Source: CAZKWG01 sp964615375
Lineage (GTDB): Bacteria; Myxococcota_A; UBA796; CAZKWG01
Length of the DNA: 64,000 nt
Assembly (NCBI GenBank): GCA_964615375.1
Contig: CAZTOW010000003.1
Location: forward strand, 186,001 to 250,000
Direction of reading: 5' to 3'
The notes beneath the pieces were generated by a model that saw nothing but the letters and a program-made list of their open reading frames with translations, ran no database searches and was not told the origin of the DNA. Numbering within the stretch: position 1 is the stretch's first letter; every line of letters starts with the position of its first letter. This document shows positions 37,923 to 46,112 of this stretch, one piece after another. The position numbers were made by a program, and so were the translations under genes.

Positions 37923-39296
37923 ATGGAGCGGAGCGTCAAGGCCTGGCTCTACAACCGCTGCGACTTCGAGCGCCCGCTTCCCGACGGGGATCCGCTCTAC
38001 GAGCCCATCGATCAGCCCGAAGACGGCGGGATCGGCCCCCGCGGTGACTCCTGCTCGGAGCGTATCGTCGACGCCATCGCGTTCGGCAAGGACAGGCCCA
38101 GGGTGTTCTTCTTCTCCGGGCTGCCCGGATCGGGCAAGTCCACGGAGCTGGGCCGGCTGGCGGGGCAGCTCACCGCCGAGCAGGGGTGCTTCACGGCGCT
38201 GGTGGACATGGAGCCCCTGCTGGAGCTGAGCGCGGAGCTCGACCTCCCCGACCTGCTGCTGGCCATGCTGTTTGGGGCCGAGGCCAGGGTGCTCGAGCTC
38301 GAGCGCTCGCGGAGCGTCGCTCCGCCCACCGTGGGTCCGCTGGAGCGTATCTGGCGGTGGTTCGAGGGCCTCGGCGTGACCTTGCAGTCCGTGGACCTCA
38401 ACGCGGCCGGAAAGGCGGGGATCCCCGGCGTCGGCGAGGTGAGCGCGGGCGTCAAGGCCACGCTCCTGCTGCGCAACGACCCGAAGCTGCGGGACCGCTT
38501 TCGCGATCTGGCCGCGCAGCGCTTCTCCCAGCTCGTGGACGACGTGGCCACCGAGCTCAAGGCCCTCGAGGGGCGGGTCCGCGCCTGTTCGGGTCACGAA
38601 CGTCTGGTCTTGATCCTGGACTCGCTGGAGAAGGTCCGCGGGACCTCGATGACCTGGCAGGGGGTGCTGGGCAGCGCCGAGCGCGTGTTCCGTCGCCTGG
38701 ACGAGCCGCTGCGGCTCCCCGTCCACGTCGTGGTCACCGTCCCTCCGGCGGTCGTGCGCCGACTGAACCTGCCCACGCTGCATTTCCTCCCCATGATCAA
38801 GCTCTGGGACCGTGAGCGCCGCGCGCCGTTTCCGCCAGGCTTCGCGGCCGTGGAGCGGATCATCCGTCGGCGCATCCCCGATGTGTACCTGGAGGAGCTG
38901 CTGGGCTCGTCGGCGTTCGAGGCGAGGCGACGCCAGCTGATCGCGTGGTCGGCCGGTTACCCGCGCGAGCTGGTGCGGCTGCTCGGCGCCATCGTGCTCA
39001 CCCGCGACCCCGTGCGGCACTTCGATCAGGTCCTCGGGCAGGCCATGAACAACCTGATGGAGCAGCTCTCCACCATCGAGTCGGTTCAGGTCGTGGCCCA
39101 GATCATCCGGACGAAGCGACTCGAGGTGGCGGCGGAGCTGGAGCCCATGCTGGACCGCCTGATCTCCAACAACGTCATCCTGCGCTACCAGAACCGCGAG
39201 CTCTGGTACGACGTCCACCCCTGCCTGCACCAGCACTCCTCGGTGGTCGACGCGCTGACGCGGCTGGAGCAGGGGGCGCCCGGCGCCGCCTCGTGA
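37923..39296 (+). CDS. P-loop (STAND-like) NTPase of an EAD/SAVED conflict module
   Basis: A 457-residue cytosolic ATPase. Walker A is Gly-Leu-Pro-Gly-Ser-Gly-Lys-Ser at 66-73. Walker B is a hydrophobic strand ending in Leu-Asp-Ser-Leu-Glu-Lys at 228-237. The C-terminal part (about 350-457) is helical and winged-helix-like (Trp-Ser-Ala-Gly-Tyr-Pro-Arg-Glu-Leu, then Asn-Asn-Val-Ile-Leu-Arg-Tyr). NTPases with the Asp-Ser-Leu-Glu-Lys Walker B variant are typical of NTP-dependent conflict systems. The downstream EAD-SAVED gene starts inside its stop codon (GTGA), so the pair is probably co-translated. The ATG has a GGAGG site 10 nt upstream. Confidence 0.8.
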   Translation: MERSVKAWLYNRCDFERPLPDGDPLYEPIDQPEDGGIGPRGDSCSERIVDAIAFGKDRPRVFFFSGLPGSGKSTELGRLAGQLTAEQGCFTALVDMEPLLELSAELDLPDLLLAMLFGAEARVLELERSRSVAPPTVGPLERIWRWFEGLGVTLQSVDLNAAGKAGIPGVGEVSAGVKATLLLRNDPKLRDRFRDLAAQRFSQLVDDVATELKALEGRVRACSGHERLVLILDSLEKVRGTSMTWQGVLGSAERVFRRLDEPLRLPVHVVVTVPPAVVRRLNLPTLHFLPMIKLWDRERRAPFPPGFAAVERIIRRRIPDVYLEELLGSSAFEARRRQLIAWSAGYPRELVRLLGAIVLTRDPVRHFDQVLGQAMNNLMEQLSTIESVQVVAQIIRTKRLEVAAELEPMLDRLISNNVILRYQNRELWYDVHPCLHQHSSVVDALTRLEQGAPGAAS

Positions 39297-40954
39297 GCGT
39301 GGACCCCGTCATCTGGGAGGGCGCGCTGGGGCTGGCCGAGCACCTGGACTTCCAGACCGGCTTCGCCCTCCTCCTCGCGGTGGTGCCGGGCCCGGAGACC
39401 GCACATGCGCTGGTGGACGCCATCCCCGACGCGCTGCGTGAGCTGGGCGGGGAGCCCAGGCAATTCAAGCGGCTCGAGCCCTATGTGCGGCCGGAGGGCC
39501 CCGTCCCCGCGGTGGCCCTCGCCGATCTCGTCCGGGAGATCGGCCGCCCCATGGCGGACGGCGCGCTGGGCACGGCCCCCGGGACGATCCATGTCCTCGA
39601 CGCGAGCCCCTGCCGTACCGTCGAGGACCAGAAGACCTGGGAGCAGTTCTTCCAGTGGATGAACGGCGTCCGCAACCAGATGGTCGCGAACATGCCGGGG
39701 CCCCTGATCCTCGTCGTGCCGCTGCCCATGTCGCCCCTGTTCGGGTCGGTCGCACCCGACTTCTGGTCGATCCGGGCCCACGTCCAGCGGGTAGGCGTGC
39801 CGGCGCCGGTGGTGCCGACCCTGGGCGCGCGGAGCTTCCGGGGCGGGGAGGAGCGCACCGCCGCGAGGGTACGGCCGAACACGAGGGACCTGGCCGACCT
39901 GCTGGCGGACCTGTTCGACCCCGACGAGCTCCGGGCATTCGTGCGCATGCTGCCCGACGCGCGGGAGCTTCTCATGGTGCTGCCCGGCCCGGGCGTGTCC
40001 CGGACCCAGCTCGCTTTTTATACTGCGATTGGGCTTCAAAGGCGTGGCATGCTGGACGACGCGCTCTTCGACGCGCTGCGCACGGCGCGTCCGAGGCGGG
40101 CGAGAGAGATCGAGGCCGTGGCACGCGGCGAGCCCGCCTCCAGCGCACGAAGGCATACAGATATGCCTTTTTATCCCCCCCCGTCCTCGTCCCCCTCGAG
40201 CGAGCGCATGGGCGGCGCGCCGCCCCCGCCGGACGCCCCCATCCTCGTCCTCGCCAGCTTCGACCCCGAGGAGGTCCTGCCCGGCCGGGCACACCGCCTC
40301 CGCCTCTTCCTGCCCCAGGACGCCGTGGATCGGAGAGACTGGGAGGCGCGGACCGGCCCGGTCCTCCTCGCGCTGCGCGAGGCGCTCGTCGACGAAGGCC
40401 AGCGCCGCCTGCACCTGCACCTGCGCTGCGTGCTCAGCCTGGCGATCCGGGCGGGGGCCGCCTTTCACCGGCGGAGTGGGTTCTCCCTCACGACCACGCA
40501 GAGGCGCCCGCTCACCGGCCAGGAGGAGCTCTGGGCACTCGACGAGGCCGAGGAAGCCCCTCAGCCCCGGATCACGCTCGTCGAGCCCCCCGCCGCGCGG
40601 GAGATCCACCTGCTCGTCTCGGTCACGCACGGTGTCGGGCTCGAGTATGCGGCCTGGCGCTTCGATCACCCCGCGCCCGCCGTCCGCCTCGAGCTCGCGC
40701 CGCCCGGGGACCTCGGGCCTGGCTCCATCCTCGACGAGGCCGCGGCCATCGGCCTCGCCGCCGCCGCCCGGCGCGCCCTCCTCGAGGTCCACGCCCGCCA
40801 GCCCGTCCCCGTGCGGATCTTCTTCGCCGGCCCTGCCGCGCTGGCGGTCGCCCTCGGCCGCGCGCTGGACGCCCCGCTGGACGTGATCCTCATGGACCAC
40901 GTCCCCCGCCTGGATCGCTACGTGGAGTCCTTCCGCTTCCGCGCGGGGGGTTGA
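39293..40954 (+). CDS. Tripartite protein: NTPase-like region, effector-associated (death-like) domain, SAVED domain
   Basis: A 553-residue cytosolic protein from GTG 39293. Residues 1-170 resemble the NTPase-fold region of EAD-linked STAND proteins (Gly-Phe-Ala-Leu-Leu-Leu-Ala-Val, then Pro-Leu-Ile-Leu-Val-Val-Pro-Leu-Pro and Ala-Pro-Asp-Phe-Trp-Ser-Ile-Arg), but there is no Walker A. Residues about 205-275 form a helical effector-associated/death-like domain (Leu-Phe-Asp-Pro-Asp-Glu-Leu-Arg, Leu-Pro-Gly, Arg-Arg-Gly-Met-Leu, Arg-Pro-Arg-Arg). A Pro/Ser linker of about 40 residues leads to a SAVED-like domain (about 318-550) with Ile-His-Leu-Leu-Val-Ser-Val-Thr-His and Ile-Phe-Phe-Ala-Gly-Pro-Ala-Ala-Leu-Ala. 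SAVED domains sense cyclic oligonucleotides in CBASS and type III CRISPR systems. The linker carries a terminator-like hairpin (40150-40172). Confidence 0.65.
   Translation: MSVDPVIWEGALGLAEHLDFQTGFALLLAVVPGPETAHALVDAIPDALRELGGEPRQFKRLEPYVRPEGPVPAVALADLVREIGRPMADGALGTAPGTIHVLDASPCRTVEDQKTWEQFFQWMNGVRNQMVANMPGPLILVVPLPMSPLFGSVAPDFWSIRAHVQRVGVPAPVVPTLGARSFRGGEERTAARVRPNTRDLADLLADLFDPDELRAFVRMLPDARELLMVLPGPGVSRTQLAFYTAIGLQRRGMLDDALFDALRTARPRRAREIEAVARGEPASSARRHTDMPFYPPPSSSPSSERMGGAPPPPDAPILVLASFDPEEVLPGRAHRLRLFLPQDAVDRRDWEARTGPVLLALREALVDEGQRRLHLHLRCVLSLAIRAGAAFHRRSGFSLTTTQRRPLTGQEELWALDEAEEAPQPRITLVEPPAAREIHLLVSVTHGVGLEYAAWRFDHPAPAVRLELAPPGDLGPGSILDEAAAIGLAAAARRALLEVHARQPVPVRIFFAGPAALAVALGRALDAPLDVILMDHVPRLDRYVESFRFRAGG
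40150..40172 (+). repeat. Terminator-like hairpin inside the EAD-SAVED linker
   Basis: AAGGCATA (40150-40157) and TATGCCTT (40162-40169) are perfect 8-bp complements with a 4-nt loop (CAGA), and a run of T (TTTT, then AT) follows. This is the shape of a short Rho-independent terminator, yet it lies in frame inside the Pro/Ser linker of the EAD-SAVED gene. In-frame ATGs at 40163 and 40208 could start a free SAVED protein, but neither has a clear ribosome-binding site. Confidence 0.6.
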
Positions 40955-40984
40955 TCGGCCTCACAGGTTAAGCTCCCCTCCGAG

Positions 40985-42424
40985 GTGCCTCCGGTGGAGC
41001 AGGGTCGGGTCGAGCGCTGGACGAGCTGGATCGGCGGGCCCTGGGGCCTCCTGCTGGTGCTGGGCGCGCAGGCGGGCCTGGCCCTGGTCTTCGCGCTGAG
41101 CCCGATCGGGGCGGTGGCCTTCATCGGGGCGCTGGCGGCGGTGATCGTGGTCCTCGAGCTGCCCCTGCTGGGCGTGGCGGTGCTGCTGGCGGCGCGGCTG
41201 CTGTCCACGGGGGCCGTGGTCTTCTTCCGCATCGGCAAGATGGGCATCGGCCCCTTCGAGCCCGCGCTGCTGCTGGCGGCGGGCGCGCTGGTGGTGCACG
41301 CGGTGACGAACCGGCGTCCGCTGGCGCTGAACTGGACCTGGCGAACGCCCTTCGTGATCTTCTGCGGCTTCGCCGGGGCCAGCATCCTGTGGTGCGTCAA
41401 CCGCGGCGACGCCATCGGAGACCTCGTCCCGCTGGGCCTCATCCTGGCCAACACCATCGTCATCCTCACCTTCGTGCGCACCTGGCCCGCCTTCCACTGG
41501 ATGATGCGCGCCTGGCTCGCGGCGACCGTCTTCATCGGGGTGCTGACGCTGGCGCTCGATGTGCTGGGCATCCAGGTGGGCTCGGTCACCTTCAAGGCCG
41601 CCGCGGGGGGCGGGCGGGAGACCGGGCTGGGGCAGCAGCCCAACTGGTTCGCGATGAACCTGCTCTTCGGCGTGCTGCCGGGCTTCGGGCTCGCGCTCAT
41701 CGAGCGCACGCCCCTGCGCCGGCTGGGGGTGGGGCTGGCGACGCTCTTCGTGATGTTCATGATGCTGAAGTCCGGCAGCCGCGGGAGCGCCTACGCCCTC
41801 GTCATCGGGGCGATGGCGATGGCGCTTGGGCAGCCGGTCTTCCGCCGCTGGTTCGCGCGCTTCGCCGTCATCCTGGGGACCATCTTCGGCCTGGGCATCG
41901 CGTTCGACGTGGGCGGCAGCGCGAAGGCGCTCATGCGCATCGGGTCCAACATCGCCATCCAGGAGAATTACCGGCCGCTGAACTGGGAAGCCTGCGTCCA
42001 GATGTTCCTGGACACCAACGGGCGGGGCATCGGCGCGGGCGGCTACGAGGATCTGCTGCCCCGGTACAACAACTACCTGGCGCAGTCGCTCTACGACTAC
42101 CCGCACGGCATCTTCTGGGACGTGCTGGTGCACTACGGCGTGGTCGGGCTTGGCCTGGTGGGCTGGCTCGTGGTGATCGTCACGCGGATGACGCTCCGGC
42201 TGGTGCGCGAGACGCGCGGCACGGAGGCGGAGGTCTTCGCCTGGACCATGCCCGCCACCATCCTGGGCTACGGCGCCTGGAGCTGGGTGGAGTTCACCTT
42301 CGAGGAGAAGCCCTTCTGGGAGTTCCTCGCCCTGTTCACGGCGCTCTACGCCATCGTCGGCGACGCCGCCCTGAAGCGCGAGATCCCCGCCTGGAGCGGG
42401 CTCCGCGGCGACAGGGAGAAGTGA
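40985..42424 (+). CDS. O-antigen ligase/polymerase-like membrane protein
   Basis: A 479-residue inner-membrane protein with about ten to twelve hydrophobic helices and one large periplasmic loop (about 315-385) in the second half. In the O-antigen ligase (WaaL/Wzy) family this loop carries the active site; here it contains Arg/Asn/Tyr-rich segments such as Asn-Gly-Arg-Gly-Ile-Gly-Ala-Gly-Gly-Tyr and Tyr-Pro-His-Gly-Ile. The Ser-Gly-Ser-Arg-Gly-Ser segment near 259-264 is also family-typical. The GTG at 40985 lacks a clear ribosome-binding site; GTG at 40994 is an alternative. The gene probably transfers or polymerises surface polysaccharide. Confidence 0.82.
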   Translation: MPPVEQGRVERWTSWIGGPWGLLLVLGAQAGLALVFALSPIGAVAFIGALAAVIVVLELPLLGVAVLLAARLLSTGAVVFFRIGKMGIGPFEPALLLAAGALVVHAVTNRRPLALNWTWRTPFVIFCGFAGASILWCVNRGDAIGDLVPLGLILANTIVILTFVRTWPAFHWMMRAWLAATVFIGVLTLALDVLGIQVGSVTFKAAAGGGRETGLGQQPNWFAMNLLFGVLPGFGLALIERTPLRRLGVGLATLFVMFMMLKSGSRGSAYALVIGAMAMALGQPVFRRWFARFAVILGTIFGLGIAFDVGGSAKALMRIGSNIAIQENYRPLNWEACVQMFLDTNGRGIGAGGYEDLLPRYNNYLAQSLYDYPHGIFWDVLVHYGVVGLGLVGWLVVIVTRMTLRLVRETRGTEAEVFAWTMPATILGYGAWSWVEFTFEEKPFWEFLALFTALYAIVGDAALKREIPAWSGLRGDREK

Positions 42425-42451
42425 CTACTAAACAATTCGTAGAGGCTCACC

Positions 42452-43762
42452 ATGACGCTCGCCCTCCCTCTCCTCGCCCTGCTCATCGCCTGTGGGGGCT
42501 CCCAGCCCGAGGGGGCGAAGGCCCCGAAGGAGGCGGGGGCCGCCGGCGCCGCCACCCCCGCCGCCGAGCCGCCGCTGAGCGTGGCGAAGGCCGCGGGCCC
42601 GACGCTCCCCCCGGGTGACCCCTCGCTGGCGGACCAGTACCTCGTCATCCTGGCCAGCAAGCTCGATCCAGCCGAGGTCGAGCCCGCGCTGGCCGCCGTG
42701 CGCGCGTTGGGCGAGCCCGGGGCGAAGGCGCGCACGCTGCTGTCGAGCCGCCACAAGAACCTCATGCCCTGCTACACCGTGGCCATCGCCGACGCCTTCG
42801 CCGACAAGAAGGCGGCCTTCGCCCTGTCCAAGAAGCTGACGGCGGCGGGGGTGGACAACTACGTGAAGAACGCGGGCGCCTACGTGGGGCCGTCCGCCGC
42901 CATCGACGCCTTCTGCGCCGGCTTCACGGCGGAGGAGACGGCGGAGGCCAGCGCGCGGATCCTGGTGGTGGCCGGCGGGCGGACCTGGCTGCCCGCCCGA
43001 GGCGACGTGCCCGAGGGCCTGCCCGCCCCCGCCGTCATGAACGACCGCTACGACGCCTGGATCCAGCCCGCCGCCGCCGACGCGGGGGAGGCCGACGAGC
43101 CCGCCCGCTGGAGCGTGCTGGACGTGCGCACGGGCACGGTGAAGGCCTGCGGCCGCAAGGGCTACGCCGCGCTCACGCTGGGGACCCCGCACTTCGGCAT
43201 GCTGCAGACGGAGGACAAGCCCACCGAGCCCTCCTGCGGCGAGCCCGCGCTCTACGCCGAGCTCGACTGCGCCCTGGAGGAGGGGCTCTACATCGCCACG
43301 CCTGAGGGCGGCAAGGCGCCGTCCGCGCTCAGCCCGAAGGGAGAGGTCCCCGCGCTGGTCGCCGAGGCCACCGCCGCCCTCGACAAGGTGGAGGGCTGGA
43401 AGAGCTGGGCGCCCTCCTACCCTGAGGCGCAGGTGACCCGGGCCGTGCGCGTGCTGCGCTACGAGGGCCCGGCGGGCGCCTTCCACCTGGTCGAGGGCAG
43501 CCAGGGGGACGACGCGGGCGTCTGCGGGGGCGACGAGGTGGCCTTCCGCGCGCTCTACGCCGCGGAGGGTGAGGGCCTGGGCCGCCGCCTCGGCCCCTTC
43601 CTGGAGGAGCACTTCTCCCGCCTGGAGGCCGTGCTGGACATCGAGGGCGACGGCGCGCCCGAGCTCTACACCGTCTCCTTCCCCGACGACCAGCACGCCT
43701 GGCGCCTGGACGGCGCCGAGCTCACCAGCAGCGCCATCGCCTTCTGTGACTGCGCGTGCTGA
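42452..43762 (+). CDS. Lipoprotein with a SPOR-like domain
   Basis: A 436-residue lipoprotein: lipobox Leu-Leu-Ile-Ala-Cys (C14), then an Ala/Pro/Glu linker to about residue 58. A SPOR-like domain follows at about 62-148 (Tyr-Leu-Val-Ile-Leu-Ala-Ser, Leu-Ser-Ser-Arg...Pro-Cys-Tyr-Thr-Val-Ala, then Val-Asp-Asn-Tyr-Val-Lys-Asn-Ala-Gly). SPOR domains bind denuded peptidoglycan at division sites. The C-terminal 280 residues have several Cys pairs and end in Cys-Asp-Cys-Ala-Cys. The SPOR call rests on pattern only. Confidence 0.6.
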   Translation: MTLALPLLALLIACGGSQPEGAKAPKEAGAAGAATPAAEPPLSVAKAAGPTLPPGDPSLADQYLVILASKLDPAEVEPALAAVRALGEPGAKARTLLSSRHKNLMPCYTVAIADAFADKKAAFALSKKLTAAGVDNYVKNAGAYVGPSAAIDAFCAGFTAEETAEASARILVVAGGRTWLPARGDVPEGLPAPAVMNDRYDAWIQPAAADAGEADEPARWSVLDVRTGTVKACGRKGYAALTLGTPHFGMLQTEDKPTEPSCGEPALYAELDCALEEGLYIATPEGGKAPSALSPKGEVPALVAEATAALDKVEGWKSWAPSYPEAQVTRAVRVLRYEGPAGAFHLVEGSQGDDAGVCGGDEVAFRALYAAEGEGLGRRLGPFLEEHFSRLEAVLDIEGDGAPELYTVSFPDDQHAWRLDGAELTSSAIAFCDCAC

Positions 43763-43777
43763 GCCGCCGCGGACCGC

Positions 43778-45118
43778 TCAGGGCTTCGGGCACTCGACGT
43801 CGTAGCTGCTGGCCAGGGTCGTGTAGCGGCCCTCCACCCAGCGCTTGAGCGCGCGCTGGTACTCGGCGGCGGTCGAGGCGCCGATCTCCTTGCGCGGGTC
43901 GGCCTCGATGTAGGGCGTGAGCAGCTCGGTGGCGGTGTCGATGTCCCCGCTGAGGTCCAGCGTGGGCAGCACCGCGCAGAGCTCGACGACGGCCTCCTGG
44001 AAGAGCGCGTAGCAGGTCTCGTCGCGGAAGCAGGCCTTGGAGATGAGGCCGTACTGCGGGGTCATCGGGTTGCTGTCGTAGAAGGCCCAGTCGTGGTCCC
44101 AGGGCGAGATCTTCGCCAGCCCGTCGTCGGGGTCGAAGTACACCCGGTAGTTGTTGGTGTAGTTGGAGTAGCCGTCGTACTGCCCCACCCAGAACTCCAC
44201 CGCCATCATGCGGACATGGTGCTCCAGGTCGACCACCGCCCCCACCTCGGTCATGAAGTCGCCTCCCGCCTGCGCGGCCATGAGCGCCTCGGTCACCGCG
44301 TGCACGTCGGCGTGCTCGACGTCCTCGCCCTCGTCCAGCACCATGAGATCCTGGGTCGAGGCGTTGAAGTCCAACAGCTTGTAGGTGCTCCAGTCCTCGG
44401 CGAGCCAGTAGTCGCCGTCGTAGAAGTTCCCGCTCGCGTCGTCGTAGGCGCGCGACAGGAAGCGGTCGTCGAGCGCCTCCACGTCCGAGTACAGGCCGAA
44501 GTCCTCCCCGTTGACCGTCACCCACAGGTAGCCCACGCGCGGGGCCGGCACCCCGAGGGCCTCGTAGACCTGAAACGCGATGTACTCGTGCATGAAGCTG
44601 TAGTCCTGCACCATGTTCTTGACGACCAGGCGCTCCAGCCCCCGCCACTTCTGCGTGTTGTCGTATCGGTCCAGGTCGATCTTGAAGCCCGCCTTCTGCG
44701 TCAGCGTGCGCAGCGAACCGTACTTCCCGCCGATGCGGATCCCGACCTTGTCGAGCGTATCGCCGTCGATGGTGATGGAGGCCTCGACGTAGGTGTACGG
44801 ATCGGCGTTGAGCGAGCGCTCCGACTCGGTGGAGAGCGTGATGTCGAGAGGGATGACCCGGTCGAGCGTGTACAGTCCCGCGCTCTCCGTCCCGTCATAG
44901 CCCGAGCCGTCGTCGCCGGTGCCGGGCACCTCCTCCAGCGGGACGCCCGTGTCGGTGTCCCGGCTGTTCACCTCGCCCTCACCCTCGCCCTCACCCTCGC
45001 CCTCGGCGCCGGTGTCGGGCTTCAGCGACCAGTCGTCGTCGCTGAAGGAGACGACCGCGTCATCTTCACAGGCGTTCAGGAGGAGCAGCGTGAGGACGCC
45101 GTAGCGAAGCGCGCGCAT
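43778..45118 (-). CDS. CotH-kinase family lipoprotein
   Basis: A 446-residue lipoprotein of the CotH family, which in spore coats phosphorylates surface proteins. The lipobox is Leu-Leu-Asn-Ala-Cys (C17). A Gly-Glu repeat and an acidic Thr/Gly linker follow to about 75. The CotH domain has the Gly-Ile-Arg-Ile-Gly-Gly-Lys-Tyr-Gly-Ser-Leu segment near 126-136, Lys-Ile-Asp-Leu-Asp, Leu-Val-Val-Lys-Asn, and the Trp-Asp-His-Asp-Trp motif near 345. A GGAG site precedes the ATG. It is a secreted or surface-attached protein. It converges on the SPOR-like lipoprotein gene with 15 nt between stops. Confidence 0.88.
   Translation of the reverse strand: MRALRYGVLTLLLLNACEDDAVVSFSDDDWSLKPDTGAEGEGEGEGEGEVNSRDTDTGVPLEEVPGTGDDGSGYDGTESAGLYTLDRVIPLDITLSTESERSLNADPYTYVEASITIDGDTLDKVGIRIGGKYGSLRTLTQKAGFKIDLDRYDNTQKWRGLERLVVKNMVQDYSFMHEYIAFQVYEALGVPAPRVGYLWVTVNGEDFGLYSDVEALDDRFLSRAYDDASGNFYDGDYWLAEDWSTYKLLDFNASTQDLMVLDEGEDVEHADVHAVTEALMAAQAGGDFMTEVGAVVDLEHHVRMMAVEFWVGQYDGYSNYTNNYRVYFDPDDGLAKISPWDHDWAFYDSNPMTPQYGLISKACFRDETCYALFQEAVVELCAVLPTLDLSGDIDTATELLTPYIEADPRKEIGASTAAEYQRALKRWVEGRYTTLASSYDVECPKP
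44972..45007 (-). repeat. 12-bp tandem repeat coding for the Gly-Glu linker
   Basis: CTCGCCCTCACC occurs twice exactly and a third time in part. It encodes Gly-Glu-Gly-Glu units after the lipobox of the CotH gene. Copy number could vary by slippage without changing the frame. Confidence 0.85.
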
Positions 45119-45187
45119 GGGAGACTCCGATCGCCTGTATTATGGTCACGATCGGGCCGGGCTACAACTCCTCGCCGCGGCGCGCGC

Positions 45188-46105
45188 TCAAGGGAGCCTC
45201 CAGGGCAGATCCTGGCCCTGAACCCAGGCGCTCACGGCCCGCGCCAGCCCCTCCCGCAGTCGAGCGGGCAGGTCCAGATGCCAGCCCGCCGCGTGCGGCG
45301 TGAGCACGAGGCCGGGGAGCTCGGCGGTCCGCGCCATCCCGGGCCAGGGCTCCCGCGGGAAGACGTCCAGGCACAGGGCGCCCAGCCGGCCCGCCTCCAG
45401 CGCGGCGAGCGCGGCGTCCAGGTCCAGCAGCGCCCCGCGCGCCGTGTTCACCAGCACGAGGCCAGGCCGGGCCCACGCGAACCGCTCCGCCGAGAGCAGG
45501 CCGCGGGTGTCCGGGTTCAGGTCACAGTGGAGCGTGATCGCGTCACAGGTCGCCAGCATCTCCCCGAGCCCGAGCGGCGCCACCCCCTCGGGGAGCCCCG
45601 CCGGATCCTGGCCCACCACCTCCGCACCCAGGGCCAGGAGCACCTCGCTGAGCCGGCGCCCGATCACGCCCAGCCCCACGACGCCGACGCGCCGCCCCGC
45701 CACGCTGCGCAGCCCGAAGCCAGGGAGCTCCCCGCGCGTCCAGCGCCCCTCCCGCGCCGCCGCCTGCAGGGCCGGGAGCCCGCGCAGCCCGCCCAGCAGC
45801 ATGGCCAGCGTCGTCTCCACCACCGCGTCCCGCCGGGCCTCGGGCAGGCGCGCCGCGGCGACACCCCGGGCGCGGAGCTCGTCCAGGTCCAGGTTGTCGT
45901 ATCCGCTGGTGGTCGTGATCACGAGGCGGGCAGAGGGCGCCCGATCGAGCAGGGCCGCGTCCACCCGCGTCTTGCTGGTGACGCTCAGGATCTCTGCGTC
46001 CTCCCCCGGCAGGCAGAGCTCCACCCAGGGTCGCAGGGCCTCGCGCTCGGCCGCGAGATCCTCGTCCCGCTCGTAGCTGCTGCGACCCCAGCGAGACCAG
46101 CGCAC
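45188..46105 (-). CDS. D-isomer-specific 2-hydroxyacid dehydrogenase family protein
   Basis: A 305-residue NAD(P)H-dependent oxidoreductase of the phosphoglycerate/D-lactate dehydrogenase family. The dinucleotide motif is Gly-Leu-Gly-Val-Ile-Gly near 144-149. The catalytic triad can be placed: Arg in Asn-Thr-Ala-Arg-Gly, Glu in the Pro-Arg-Glu-Pro segment, and His in Thr-Pro-His-Ala-Ala-Gly. Family members reduce 2-keto acids or oxidise D-2-hydroxyacids; the substrate cannot be told. It is 7 nt downstream of the Uma2 gene and probably co-transcribed with it. Confidence 0.85.
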   Translation of the reverse strand: MRWSRWGRSSYERDEDLAAEREALRPWVELCLPGEDAEILSVTSKTRVDAALLDRAPSARLVITTTSGYDNLDLDELRARGVAAARLPEARRDAVVETTLAMLLGGLRGLPALQAAAREGRWTRGELPGFGLRSVAGRRVGVVGLGVIGRRLSEVLLALGAEVVGQDPAGLPEGVAPLGLGEMLATCDAITLHCDLNPDTRGLLSAERFAWARPGLVLVNTARGALLDLDAALAALEAGRLGALCLDVFPREPWPGMARTAELPGLVLTPHAAGWHLDLPARLREGLARAVSAWVQGQDLPWRLP

Positions 46106-46112
46106 GGCGCGC

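Noticed and set aside
37923..40954. Complete CBASS operon
   Set aside because: A SAVED-like domain is present but no CD-NTase, Cap2/Cap3-like, nuclease or transmembrane effector gene is adjacent, so it cannot be called CBASS.
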